DNA of 64,000 nt from Actinorhabdospora filicis (lineage in GTDB: Bacteria > Actinomycetota > Actinomycetes > Mycobacteriales > Micromonosporaceae). The position numbers and the translations under genes were made by a program. Positions 26,972 through 35,111 of the stretch are shown here, one piece after another. The notes under the pieces were generated by a model, which did not search any database, was not told where the DNA came from, and was given only the letters and a program-made list of their open reading frames with translations. Where the stretch lies: the NCBI RefSeq assembly GCF_030269765.1, contig NZ_BSTX01000003.1, positions 186,001-250,000 on the forward strand. The letters are read 5' to 3'. Numbering within the stretch: position 1 is the first letter of the stretch; each line of letters begins with the position of its first letter.

Positions 26972-27802
26972 TCAGGCGATGGCGTCCACGATGTCGCGGG
27001 CCTTGTCCTCGTGCTGGGCGTAGGCGTCCGGGAAGGCCGAGACCTGCACGGCCTGCGCGGCGGAGGTGAGGGCCATGTCCTCCCAGCCGGAGATGCGCTG
27101 GAGCGCGGCGAAGAAGGACTTGGCGGAGGACTTGGGGTCCATGATGGTGCCGACGTCGCCCCAGCCGCCCTGTGCGCGCTGCTGGAACAGGCCGATGGAG
27201 TCGTGGTCGGCGCCGGTGCCCTGGTGGTCGTAGTCGAGCGACTCGGGGACCACGTAGCTGGCCAGGTTGTACAGCCGGGACTCCTGCATCGCCGTCATGA
27301 TGGCGATGACCAGGGCCTCCTTCGGCACGTCCATCTCCTTGCCGGCCTCGATGATCTTCGCCGCGTTGTTCGTCTGCTCGGAGTCGAGCCCGGCGACCGG
27401 GGTCAGCTCCGCCGACAGCTTCTTGATGTCGATCTCGCTGACCGGCTCCTTGGGCGGGAGCGCCGGTGGCGCGGTGGCCGGCTCGCGCTCGGTGGAGCGG
27501 GAGGCGGCGTCCATGACGGCGATGGCGGCCATGCGCGGCTCGGCGGCCAGCGCGGGGGCCTGTACGACCACGCCACTGGCGGTGGCGGCGATGACGCCGG
27601 TCAGCGCGAAGTGCGCGACGCGGCGGCGGTGGTGGAGCGCCTGCTCCACGAGGAGCGCGATGGCGCCCGCCGGGACGGTGAGCCAGTCGGCTCCCCGCTC
27701 GGCGCGGTGGCGACCGGAGCGGAGCCGATGCCGCCCGGGTGCTGTCTGGTCATCGAGGCGGATCCGGTGATGCCCGGTCTCCGAGTCTTTGGCTGCTGGC
27801 AC
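26972..27802 (-). CDS. Secreted lytic-transglycosylase-like protein
   Basis: 276 aa as called from GTG 27802, but the first 52 residues are basic and low-complexity. An internal GTG at 27646 would give MEQALHHRRRVAHFALTGVI and a clean signal peptide ending ALA-AEP, so the true start may be there. The mature part carries the actinobacterial SLT-like core: AMQESRLYNL (E174 in the long numbering, likely the catalytic acid), D201-SIGLFQQR and GGWGDVGTIMDP. Proteins of this kind cleave or bind peptidoglycan during growth or spore germination. No c-di-AMP riboswitch was seen upstream. Confidence 0.8.
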   Translation of the reverse strand: MPAAKDSETGHHRIRLDDQTAPGRHRLRSGRHRAERGADWLTVPAGAIALLVEQALHHRRRVAHFALTGVIAATASGVVVQAPALAAEPRMAAIAVMDAASRSTEREPATAPPALPPKEPVSEIDIKKLSAELTPVAGLDSEQTNNAAKIIEAGKEMDVPKEALVIAIMTAMQESRLYNLASYVVPESLDYDHQGTGADHDSIGLFQQRAQGGWGDVGTIMDPKSSAKSFFAALQRISGWEDMALTSAAQAVQVSAFPDAYAQHEDKARDIVDAIA

Positions 27803-28246
27803 TCGGCCACCCTAGGCGGTGATCTCGCAGGTCACAGGGACCGAATGTGCGACTAGACATCGATGATCTTCGATGGAGTGACGGGTGTCCGGCGCTGTCC
27901 GACATGCCGGTCCGGGCACGGTTCGCCTTCATTGTGCCCACGTCGACCGGCAAAGCGGGATGCGCGGTCATGCGGACGAGTGAAGGGGTTCCGCCGTTCG
28001 GGCCGAACCGGACGGCCTAAGAACCCGGGTGTGATCTGGGTCACGAATGAGCCCGAAAGAGGGAGGTCGGTCCGTCGATGTCCCCTGCCGGGCGACGGAA
28101 ACCCGACACCCGGGGGGTGGTTCCGCGTTTCTTGACGCTCGCTTGACGGACGGTGTGGCGCGGCGGGCGTACCGTCCATCCACACTGCCCAGTACGTAAG
28201 ACAGTGCCCCTCAGAGCACGTGCCCTTCGCTGAACTGGAGGCCCCC
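27803..28246. other. Divergent intergenic region between transglycosylase and SPFH genes
   Basis: 444 bases with no convincing gene; short open frames on both strands lack ribosome binding sites. It holds promoters for both neighbours and one CRP-like palindrome (28030-28045). TACCGT at 28170-28175 could be the SPFH -10, but no well-spaced -35 was found. Confidence 0.6.
28030..28045. promoter_or_regulatory. CRP/GlxR-like site
   Basis: TGTGATCTGGGTCACG matches the CRP-family consensus TGTGA-N6-TCACA at nine of ten fixed positions. It lies 202 bases before the SPFH start and 228 bases from the transglycosylase start, so its target is unclear. Confidence 0.45.
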
Positions 28247-30247
28247 ATGGGGGTTGCTCAGGTCTCTTATCTCGTGGGTGCCGGTGTGCTGGCGCTCCTC
28301 CTCCTCATCGTCTTGGCGAAGTCGATCCACCGCATCCAGCCCACCCAGGTCGGGCTGGTCAACAAGCTCTTCAGCTTCCGCAAACTGCCCGGCGACAACC
28401 CGATCGCCTTCAACGGCGAGGCCGGTTACCAGGCGGACATGCTGATGCCCGGCACGCGATTCAAGCTCTGGCCGATCTACTCGGTCAGCAAGTTCCCGTG
28501 GGTGCAGGTGCCCGCCGGCGAGATCGGCGTGGTCATCGCGCAGGTGGGACGTCCCCTGCCGATCGGCGCCAAGAGCGCCCGCTACCGCCCCGAGTTCGGC
28601 AACTACGGCGACGTGCGGTCCTTCCTCGGCCACGACGGCGAGAAGGGCGTCCAGCGGCCGGTCCTCCCGCCGGGAACCCTGGCGCCGATCCACCCGGTGG
28701 CGTTCATCGTCCTCACCGCCCGCGAGGTCTTCGGCCTGCCCGTGGCCCCCGAACTGGCCTGGGAGGAGCACGAGAACAAGCTCACCGCGGCCTCCTTCGG
28801 GCTCAACCCCAAGCAGCTCAGCGTCGTGATCATCGCGCCCGGCCAGGACCGCGACATGGTCGGCCTGGTCACCGTCCTGGAAGGCGAGCCCCTCCCGTCC
28901 GGCGACATCGCCAGCCGCCTCGGCGGCTTCGACGACGTCCTCGCCCTGGAGGCCGAGGGCACCGACGCCGAGATCATCGACCTGCTCCTGGGCTCCAAGA
29001 ACGATCTCCACAACAACTACCAGGACTTCCAGGCCTTCCTCGACCACGGCGGCCGCATCGGCCTCCAGCACGACCCCCTGCTCTACGGGGCCTACCTGCT
29101 CAACCCGTTCCTCGTCCGCGTCGAGATGGTCCCGATGCTGGTGGTCAACCAGGGCCAGGTCGCCGTCATCAAGGGCTTCGTCGGACTGCCCACACTGGAC
29201 ACCTCCGGCGCCGAGTTCAAGTTCGGCAGCATCGTCCGCCCCGGCCACCGCGGCATCTGGCAGGAACCCCTCCGCACCGGCAAGTACCCCATCAACCCCC
29301 GCGTCTACGCCGCCGAGATCGTGCCCACCTCGATCCTGACGCTCAACTGGGCCAGCGCCTCCTCCCAGGCGCACAACCTGGACGCGCGACTGGAGTCCAT
29401 CGTCGGCAAGAGCCGCGAGGGCTTCGTGTTCACCATCGACCTCCAGGTGCAGATCCACATCTCCGACACCAGGGCACCGAAGGTGATCTCCTCGGTCGGG
29501 ACCATCCTCAACCTGGTCAACGAGGTCCTGCAATCGGCCGTGGGCAACCACTTCCGCAACACCCTCCAGGACCTGGAGGCCATCCGCTTCATCGAGACCC
29601 GCCAGGAGGTCCAGGAATCGGCCTTCGCCGCCGTCAGCCGCTACCTCGCGGGGTACGAGGTCGAGACCCGTGGTGTGTACATCCAGGACGTGATCTTCCC
29701 GCCGGAGCTGGTGGAGGTCTTGACGCACCGGGAGATCGCCAACCAGCAGCGGGCGACGTATGAGGAGCAGCAGCGGGCGGAGACCGTGCGCATTGAGACG
29801 GAGAAGGCGCGGGGGACGGCGAACATGCAGGCCGACCTTGCCGCTTCTCAGGTCTCCGTCGAGATCAATGCCAACCAGGCGGATGCTCGTGAAGCCCAAG
29901 CCCGCGGTGACGCCGCGTACGTCCGGGTGACCGGGCAGGCTGAGGCCGACAAGATCGCGGCGATCGGTCTTGCGGAGGGTAAGGCGGTCGAGGCGCTCGG
30001 GCTGGCTCGCGCGGCGGGGTTCGAGGCGCAGCGGGAGGCGATCGGGGAGTTGCCGACGGCGCTGGTGGCTGTGGCGGGGGCGATTGCGGAGGGGCGGATC
30101 AAGGTGGTTCCCGACGTGTTGGTGGCGGGGGGTGGGTCGAGTTTGGACGGGCTCGCGGCCACGCTGATGAAGTTGCTGGGGGATGGGGGGCTTGGCTTGT
30201 CGAAGCCCACGGTGGTGGAGGCCGAGGAGGTTGAAGTGCGGGAGTAG
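28247..30247 (+). CDS. SPFH/Band 7 (flotillin-like) membrane protein
   Basis: 666-aa protein with one N-terminal membrane segment (about 6-24) and a large cytoplasmic or peripheral part. A Band 7 region covers about 290-470 (VVNQGQVAVIKGFVG through GVYIQDVIFPPELVEVL). A long Ala/Glu-rich coiled coil follows (about 490-600: ANQQRATYEEQQRAETVRIE), typical of flotillins that form membrane microdomain scaffolds. The N-terminal 250 residues appear to contain additional SPFH-like beta repeats (for example PTQVGLVNKLFSF and GEIGVVIAQVG). No NfeD partner lies nearby. The ATG follows GGAGG at five bases, the same spacer as the subtilase gene. Codon usage becomes less GC-biased near the C-terminus. Confidence 0.88.
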   Translation: MGVAQVSYLVGAGVLALLLLIVLAKSIHRIQPTQVGLVNKLFSFRKLPGDNPIAFNGEAGYQADMLMPGTRFKLWPIYSVSKFPWVQVPAGEIGVVIAQVGRPLPIGAKSARYRPEFGNYGDVRSFLGHDGEKGVQRPVLPPGTLAPIHPVAFIVLTAREVFGLPVAPELAWEEHENKLTAASFGLNPKQLSVVIIAPGQDRDMVGLVTVLEGEPLPSGDIASRLGGFDDVLALEAEGTDAEIIDLLLGSKNDLHNNYQDFQAFLDHGGRIGLQHDPLLYGAYLLNPFLVRVEMVPMLVVNQGQVAVIKGFVGLPTLDTSGAEFKFGSIVRPGHRGIWQEPLRTGKYPINPRVYAAEIVPTSILTLNWASASSQAHNLDARLESIVGKSREGFVFTIDLQVQIHISDTRAPKVISSVGTILNLVNEVLQSAVGNHFRNTLQDLEAIRFIETRQEVQESAFAAVSRYLAGYEVETRGVYIQDVIFPPELVEVLTHREIANQQRATYEEQQRAETVRIETEKARGTANMQADLAASQVSVEINANQADAREAQARGDAAYVRVTGQAEADKIAAIGLAEGKAVEALGLARAAGFEAQREAIGELPTALVAVAGAIAEGRIKVVPDVLVAGGGSSLDGLAATLMKLLGDGGLGLSKPTVVEAEEVEVRE

Positions 30248-30311
30248 GGGCTGCGGATCGCCCGTCTTCTCGGCGGGGCGCTAGGGCTTCGTCGTGGGTC
30301 ACCCTCTGGAC

Positions 30312-30390
30312 AGGGCTTTCAGCCCTAGGACCCGGACCAGGACGCTGTCCTGGACCAGGGCCTCCCTCCGGAGGCTCCTCCTCTGGCCGG
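30312..30390. repeat. GC-rich multi-hairpin repeat, copy 1
   Basis: AGGGCTTTCAGCCCT, then AGGACCCGGACC, AGGACGCTGTCCT and a further CCTCCGGAGG palindrome. The same order (hairpin, GGACCC, hairpin, GGACC) recurs at 46654-46704. Similar REP-like elements are common behind actinomycete genes; here it follows the SPFH stop. Confidence 0.6.
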
Positions 30391-30403
30391 CGGGCGAGAC
30401 GGT

Positions 30404-30466
30404 GAACGCAGAACCCGGGGGTGTCAAGACGGAAGAGCTGTCTTGACACCCCCAGAACCTGCGTTC
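30404..30466. repeat. Two-tier inverted repeat
   Basis: Inner arms GGGGGTGTCAAGAC (30417-30430) and GTCTTGACACCCCC (30440-30453) match perfectly over 14 bp with a 9-base loop. Outer arms GAACGCAG (30404-30411) and CTGCGTTC (30459-30466) also match, separated from the inner stem by five unpaired bases per side. It could be a terminator or a cruciform; it is not GC-rich enough to be a chance stem. Confidence 0.8.
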
Positions 30467-30597
30467 GTTGATCCGTCTGGCCGACCGACGGAGGATCCCC
30501 CTCCGGGGCGGGTGGGTGGGGGGATGGCTTTGTTCGGGGTTGCGGCGGGTTTTTGGGTTGCGGGTCTCGGCTGGTCTACGGTTGCCGTCGGTTTTTC

Positions 30598-30685
30598 GGC
30601 TCACCCCACGTGGGTGGGGAGCGCGTCTATCTCGAACAACTCCACTACCGTGACGATGGCTCACCCCCACACCAGTGGGGAGCAC
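30598..30685. CRISPR. Two-repeat type I-E-like CRISPR relic
   Basis: GGCTCACCCC-ACGTGGGTGGGGAGCGC at 30598-30624 and GGCTCACCCC-CACACCAGTGGGGAGCAC at 30658-30685 share the GGCTCAnCCC...GGGGAGC layout of actinobacterial type I-E repeats, 60 bases apart. One unique spacer of about 33 bases lies between them. No cas genes are in the window. The repeats differ in their central part, so the array is probably decayed. Confidence 0.6.
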
Positions 30686-30744
30686 CCTTCCCGACCTGCG
30701 CCTCTACCTCACCCCGCGCACGTTCCCGTCCGCTCGCGAGCCCC

Positions 30745-31257
30745 TCACCCCTTCCCCATCCCCGGCTTCCTCTCGCCCGGCTCAGTGGCCCACGAACCCG
30801 AGCCCTTCCGCTTCGCGTGGTGCCCCACCATCTGCACCAGCGACGCGGTGAACCTCTCCCGCTCGCCCTCGTTCAGCGGCGCGAGCAGCTCGTCCTGCGC
30901 CTCCGACACCAGCTTCGCCAGCCGCTCTCTAAAGGCCAGGCCGTCCTCGGTCACCGAGACCACGTTCCGCCGCCGGTCCGCCGGGTCCGGTGTCCTGGTG
31001 ATCAGTCCTTTCTCCTCCAGCTCGCTCGTCACCGCCGTGACGTCGCTTCGGTCGAGGTGTGTATGCCGCCCGAGGTCGGCCTGGCTCATCGGCCCGAATT
31101 CCGCGAGTGCCGACAGGGCCGAGTAGTGGTGTCGGCGGACTCCCAGTGACTCCAGGCGCTCGCCGACCATGCGCTGGGCGTGTGCTGCGAGCTGGTTCAT
31201 CAGCCAACTCGGCGTGCGCCGAAGGATCGCCGGGGGAGCATCGTCGGCGGGGTCCAT
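30745..31257 (-). CDS. MarR-family transcriptional regulator
   Basis: 170-aa winged-helix repressor: RRTPSWLMNQLAAHAQRMVG dimer helix, LGVRRHHYSALSAL, QADLGRHTHLDRSDVTAVTS recognition helix and the wing DPADRRRNVVSVTE. The DRR.N wing is typical of MarR. The ATG at 31257 (MDPADDAPPA) is preceded by GGAGG at four bases. Divergent from an epoxide hydrolase with three matching operators between, so it most likely represses that enzyme in response to a lipophilic or aromatic compound. Confidence 0.92.
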   Translation of the reverse strand: MDPADDAPPAILRRTPSWLMNQLAAHAQRMVGERLESLGVRRHHYSALSALAEFGPMSQADLGRHTHLDRSDVTAVTSELEEKGLITRTPDPADRRRNVVSVTEDGLAFRERLAKLVSEAQDELLAPLNEGERERFTASLVQMVGHHAKRKGSGSWATEPGERKPGMGKG

Positions 31258-31273
31258 GGGGCCTCCAAAATTA

Positions 31274-31329
31274 TTGGCACTGCCAACGTTGGCAAGACCA
31301 ACAGTTCCTGTTAGTGTTGGCGCTACCAA
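31274..31329. promoter_or_regulatory. Three TTGG-N5-CCAA operators for the divergent MarR/epoxide hydrolase pair
   Basis: TTGGCACTGCCAA (31274-31286), TTGGCAAGACCAA (31289-31301) and TTGGCGCTACCAA (31317-31329) share 13-bp dyad symmetry, with starts 15 and 28 bases apart. They fill the 93-base gap between the two start codons. Confidence 0.8.
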
Positions 31330-31350
31330 CGAATCCTATCGGGAGACGAC

Positions 31351-32460
31351 ATGAGCGACACCGCTATCCACCCCTTCCGTCTCGACGTTCCCCAGGCCGA
31401 CATCGACGACCTGCGCTTCCGGCTCGGCCGGGTGCGGTTCCCCGCCGCCGCGCAGCGGGATGACCAGGGCATCGCCCAGGACCGCGTGGCGGCTTTGGCC
31501 GAGTACTGGCTGGAGAAGTTCGACTGGCGCGCCGCCGAGGCCCGCATCAACGCGTTCCCGCAGTTCACCACCACCATTGACGGCCAGAACGTTCACTTCA
31601 TCCACGTGCGGTCCGAGCGTGCGGACGCCGTGCCGCTGCTGCTGGCGCACGGGTGGCCCGGCTCGGTCGTGGAGTTCCTGGACGTCATCGGGCCCCTGAC
31701 GAACCCGGACGAGGGTCCGGCCTTCCACCTGGTCATCCCGTCGATCCCGGGCTTCGGGCCCTCCGGCCCGATCACCGCGCCCAACTGGGATCCGGCGCGC
31801 ATCGGTGCGGCGTTCGCCGAGTTGATGGCGCGGCTGGGCTACACGCGGTACGGCGTGCAGGGTGGGGACTGGGGTGCGGGGCTGGTCCGGCTGGTCGCCG
31901 CGCACGCGCCGGAGGCGGTCATCGGCATCCACATGAACTACGCGCCGCACCCGCCGGCCGCCGATACCACTGGTTTCAGCGAGGACGATGTCGCGCGCAA
32001 CGAGCACATCCGCGACTTCATCGCCAACCGGCCCGCTTACTGGCGCGTGCACGAGACGCGCTCGCAGACCATCGGGTACGCGCTCGCCGACTCGCCGATC
32101 GCAGCGCTGGCCTGGTACGGCGAGAAGCTGGACGCCTGGGCGGACCCGAGCGCGCCGCTGACGGACGAGCAGATCCTCACCGACATCTCGCTGCACTGGT
32201 TCTGCGGCACCACCGCCACCGCGCCGCGCATCGGTGCCGAGGCCGCCGCCGTTCCGGGGCCGCCTCCGGCGGTGAGCGCGCCGATCGCGGTGATGGTGTT
32301 CCCGCACGACATCGTGCGGCCGGTGCGGAGTGTGGTGGCGAAGCTGGCGCCGACGCTGGTGCGCTGGACGGAGGCCGAGCGGGGTGGGCACTTCGCGGCA
32401 CTGGAGGTGCCGGAGATCTTCGCCGCCGACGTCCGGGCGTTCTTCGCCGATCTGTCCTGA
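31351..32460 (+). CDS. Epoxide hydrolase (alpha/beta-hydrolase fold, microsomal-type)
   Basis: 369-aa enzyme. It starts with the epoxide-hydrolase N-terminal domain (IHPFRLDVPQADIDDLRFRL), then HGWPG (100-104, oxyanion region), the nucleophile D173 in GGDWGAG, and the catalytic histidine near H347 in GGHFAALE. It opens epoxides to diols through a covalent ester. The ATG follows GGGAG. The divergent MarR and the three operators argue for substrate-inducible detoxification or catabolism. Confidence 0.92.
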   Translation: MSDTAIHPFRLDVPQADIDDLRFRLGRVRFPAAAQRDDQGIAQDRVAALAEYWLEKFDWRAAEARINAFPQFTTTIDGQNVHFIHVRSERADAVPLLLAHGWPGSVVEFLDVIGPLTNPDEGPAFHLVIPSIPGFGPSGPITAPNWDPARIGAAFAELMARLGYTRYGVQGGDWGAGLVRLVAAHAPEAVIGIHMNYAPHPPAADTTGFSEDDVARNEHIRDFIANRPAYWRVHETRSQTIGYALADSPIAALAWYGEKLDAWADPSAPLTDEQILTDISLHWFCGTTATAPRIGAEAAAVPGPPPAVSAPIAVMVFPHDIVRPVRSVVAKLAPTLVRWTEAERGGHFAALEVPEIFAADVRAFFADLS

Positions 32461-32558
32461 GCCGTCCCGGCGGACTGACCGAAAGGGCGGCCGGACGGAC
32501 CTAAACGCCGCCTGATCGACTCTCCACTTCGCCTGGCCCCGCGCATAGCGTCGGGGCC

Positions 32559-32750
32559 ATGCCGACGTCAGCCCAGAACCCCGACGCGGCCGCGCAGCCC
32601 GAGGAGACCCCGGTGACCGAGCCGCAGAAGAAGACCACCACCACCGCCGAGATTCGCAAGTGGGCCGTCGAGGGCGGCTACGGCGTCGCAGACCGGGGGA
32701 AGCTGCCGACCGCGATCATCGAGGCCTACCGGGCGGCTCATCCCGACTGA
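32559..32750 (+). CDS. Stand-alone Lsr2 C-terminal DNA-binding domain protein (63 aa)
   Basis: The C-terminal half, EIRKWAVEGGYGVADRGKLP plus an AYRAAH tail, is the Lsr2 DNA-binding domain, in which R/K-G-R/K next to the loop inserts in the minor groove of AT-rich DNA; here the loop reads DRGKLP. The N-terminal dimerisation domain of Lsr2 (about 50 aa) is absent and replaced by 25 Thr/Pro/Gln-rich residues. It could compete with full Lsr2, the xenogeneic silencer. A -10 (TAGCGT, 32546-32551) sits seven bases before ATG, and no ribosome binding site is visible, so the message is probably leaderless. Confidence 0.85.
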   Translation: MPTSAQNPDAAAQPEETPVTEPQKKTTTTAEIRKWAVEGGYGVADRGKLPTAIIEAYRAAHPD

Positions 32751-34992
32751 GTTCTACCAGCCCGGTCCACGGGTAGGGCGGGATGAGGAACCGCCCGAGC
32801 CGGGGCGCGAGCCAGCGGCCGTCCCGGAACTCCAGTCCGGTGGCCGGATCCGGCGGCGGTGGTCCATGGTGGACGGTCACCTCGCCGTCGCGGACGATCG
32901 CGTGGCCGAGCCGGTGCCCGTCCAGTACCAGCGCGAGGACGACGGTTCCGCCCGCGCGGGACCAGTCGCCGCGCCGCTCAATGAGGTCGATCCGGCCGCC
33001 GGGGTGGTGGACCTCGGTGGCCGCCAGTGCCGTGCCCTCGTAGTGGTGGCGGACGCGGCGGCCGTCGGCTATGTCCACAAGGGACAGCCGGTCGGCGGCG
33101 TCCCAGGCCAGTCGCGCGCCCGGCACCCGCACGGTCCGGCCGCGGCCGTCGTAGTCGAAGAGCGCGGAGAACACCCCGGCGGCGTCGCGGGGGCGGCTGT
33201 GGGCCATGAGCCGGTTGGACAGCGGGTCGCCGGTCTCGGGATCCTCCTCGTGGTGGAAGAACCGCGTGCCCTCCAGGGAGGCGGTGACCAGGGTGTTCCC
33301 GGCCGGGTCGTAGCCGCGGTGGAAGAAGGCGGTCGGCGTCATCGTGGCCACGTGCCGTCCCAGCGCGTCGTGGGCGTAGCGGACCGGCCCGTCGGCGACG
33401 AGTTCGCCGGTGGCGTTGTAGAAGCGGGTGAACTCGGCGCCGCCGAGGTGCCGGACGCGCGTCGGCCGCCCGCACGGATCGCGGTCGAGCACCTCGATCA
33501 GGCGGAGGGTGCGGCCGCCCAGCCGCAGCGACAGTCCATTGTGGTCGCGCAGCAGCTCGCTCCCGTCCGGGAACGGTCCGGTGTGGACGGACGGCTCGGC
33601 GCGCTCGATCGCCGCCCCCTCGCCGTCGCGGCGCTCCACGGCCCGTCCGGCGGCGTCGGGCAGCGTGATCCGCACGCCCGCGTCGGCGTCCACGGCCGCC
33701 AGTTCGCGCCCGAGCAGGTCGTTGACCCGGCGCAGGACGGTCAGGCCGCGAGGGTCGGTGACCGCCGCGACCGCGCCCGAGGCGTCCAGCGCGGTGTGCG
33801 TGGCGTACTGGTCGACGCCGCCGGCGTCGGCGATCGCGATGACCGCGCGCCCCAGGGGATCCAGGTGCGTGGTCGCGGGGGTGTCGGCGTGGCGGGCCGA
33901 GAGCCAGGCCGCGCGCGCCCCCGGCCCGGGCGGTTCGGGCCCCACCGGGTCGGGGGCGCCGCGCGCGGCGTACCAGCGGGAGGAGAGCACGGTGTCCCCG
34001 GCGTCCCAGGTCTCCCGGCGCCAGGCGTGCCGGTCTGTGGTGGACACCGTGCCGTCGGGGCGCTCGGCGCGCAGGACGCGGCCGAGCGGATCGCGGACCA
34101 CTGCCTCTTGGGGCATTGTGGACGAAAGAGGGCCGGATGGCGGGCGCGGCCCGGTTCCGGTGATCCAGTACCCGGCGCCGTCGACGAGGTAGCCGAGCGC
34201 GGCCATCCGCTCGTCGTCGACCGCCTCGCCGAAGACCGCGCGCAGCAGGCCGCGCGTGACGGCCAGGCGGCGGACGTGATGGACGAGCCCGCGCCCGGCC
34301 GAGCCGTGCGGCAGCGGACCGCGCATCGCCGCGTCCCAGTACCGCACGCGCGTGGCCGCGATGAGCCGGTGGCGCGGCGAGCGGTGGTCGGGGACGTCCT
34401 CGAAGGCGGCCGGGCGGCTCCCGGCGAGCGCGGCGGCCAGGGTCTGCGGCGTGAAGGGCTCGCCGGGTTCGGGCGCGGCCAGGCCGGTGACCTCGAAGCG
34501 GTCGGTCCCGGCGGTGCGTCCGTCCACATCGGAGAGCAGGTGGCGGGTGAGGGTGACGTGCAGGACCTCCTGCCCCGGCTGGCGGGGCACGATGCGCGGA
34601 TAGGCCACGCGCGCCGACTCCAGGAGCTGCCCGCGCGGGCCGAAGGCGAGGGCGATCTCGTGGGTGACGCGCGGGTCGGGCTGCGGGAGGCAGCGCTCCA
34701 GGCGCGAGGTGATCGTCTCCAGTGGACGCACGACCGGCCCGTCGGGGGTGCGCAGGACGATGTGCCGGTAGCGGGTGACCAGGTAGGGCACCGCACCCCG
34801 GTCGCTGCCGTCCTCGGCGTGCGTTTCTGCGCGGACGACGCGCCCGGCGAGCAGCGCGCGCTCGGCGGGCGTGGCGTCGTCGGGCAGCACCGCCGGTCCC
34901 GGCGGCGGCACGGGAGCGTAGTGCCCGTACGTGTCCTCACCGTGCCGCCAGACCAGGGTCCGGACGCGGGGAGCGGTCCCGGTACCGCGCAT
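32716..34992 (-). CDS. Miniature Tc-toxin TcB/TcC-like YD-repeat protein
   Basis: 758 aa. The N-terminal half follows the C-terminal part of TcB (TcdB/SpvB-type) proteins: DPRVTHEIALAFGPRGQLLE, RVRYWD, LLRAVFGEAVDDERMAALGY, then THLDPLGRAVIAIADAGGV, DPRGLTVLRRVNDLLGRELA. The rest follows TcC/Rhs YD repeats (YDPAGNTLVTAS, DPETGDPLSNRLMAHS, WDAADRLSLVDIADG). It stops right after the core end (LGRFLIPP). In Tc toxins the TcB-TcC cocoon encloses a cytotoxic C-terminus. Here the SpvB domain, beta-propeller and toxin tip are all missing and no TcA is nearby. The ATG at 34992 has GGAGG eight bases upstream. It lies downstream of the LAL regulator and its tail overlaps the Lsr2-like gene by 35 bases. 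Confidence 0.75.
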   Translation of the reverse strand: MRGTGTAPRVRTLVWRHGEDTYGHYAPVPPPGPAVLPDDATPAERALLAGRVVRAETHAEDGSDRGAVPYLVTRYRHIVLRTPDGPVVRPLETITSRLERCLPQPDPRVTHEIALAFGPRGQLLESARVAYPRIVPRQPGQEVLHVTLTRHLLSDVDGRTAGTDRFEVTGLAAPEPGEPFTPQTLAAALAGSRPAAFEDVPDHRSPRHRLIAATRVRYWDAAMRGPLPHGSAGRGLVHHVRRLAVTRGLLRAVFGEAVDDERMAALGYLVDGAGYWITGTGPRPPSGPLSSTMPQEAVVRDPLGRVLRAERPDGTVSTTDRHAWRRETWDAGDTVLSSRWYAARGAPDPVGPEPPGPGARAAWLSARHADTPATTHLDPLGRAVIAIADAGGVDQYATHTALDASGAVAAVTDPRGLTVLRRVNDLLGRELAAVDADAGVRITLPDAAGRAVERRDGEGAAIERAEPSVHTGPFPDGSELLRDHNGLSLRLGGRTLRLIEVLDRDPCGRPTRVRHLGGAEFTRFYNATGELVADGPVRYAHDALGRHVATMTPTAFFHRGYDPAGNTLVTASLEGTRFFHHEEDPETGDPLSNRLMAHSRPRDAAGVFSALFDYDGRGRTVRVPGARLAWDAADRLSLVDIADGRRVRHHYEGTALAATEVHHPGGRIDLIERRGDWSRAGGTVVLALVLDGHRLGHAIVRDGEVTVHHGPPPPDPATGLEFRDGRWLAPRLGRFLIPPYPWTGLVELSRDEPPGRPR

Positions 34993-35111
34993 CACCGGTC
35001 CTCCCCGTCGCGTCGGGCGTGGATCGGGCCACGGAGATGAGGTTCCGGCACCGCCGTGGCCCGACCGCTCCACTCAAACGCGGATCGGGCCGCGATGAAT
35101 CGGGGAGAACC

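Larger units (their letters stand above)
30248..30744. other. Intergenic region rich in repeats and hairpins
   Basis: 497 bases without a supported gene. In order it contains a GC-rich hairpin repeat (30312-30390), a long two-tier inverted repeat (30404-30466) and a two-repeat CRISPR relic (30598-30685), then the tail of the minus-strand marR gene. Confidence 0.7.

Noticed and set aside
27815..27840. Second CRP-like site near the transglycosylase start
   Set aside because: GTGA and TCAC halves are nine bases apart instead of six, so it does not fit the CRP-family geometry.
28143..28175. TTGACG / TACCGT promoter for the SPFH gene
   Set aside because: The spacer is 21 bases, too long for a standard sigma-70-type promoter and without a MerR-type dyad.
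27803..28246. c-di-AMP (ydaO) riboswitch before the transglycosylase, and likewise before the CHAP gene at 54918
   Set aside because: Actinobacterial cell-wall hydrolases often carry one, but the conserved riboswitch segments were not found in either leader.
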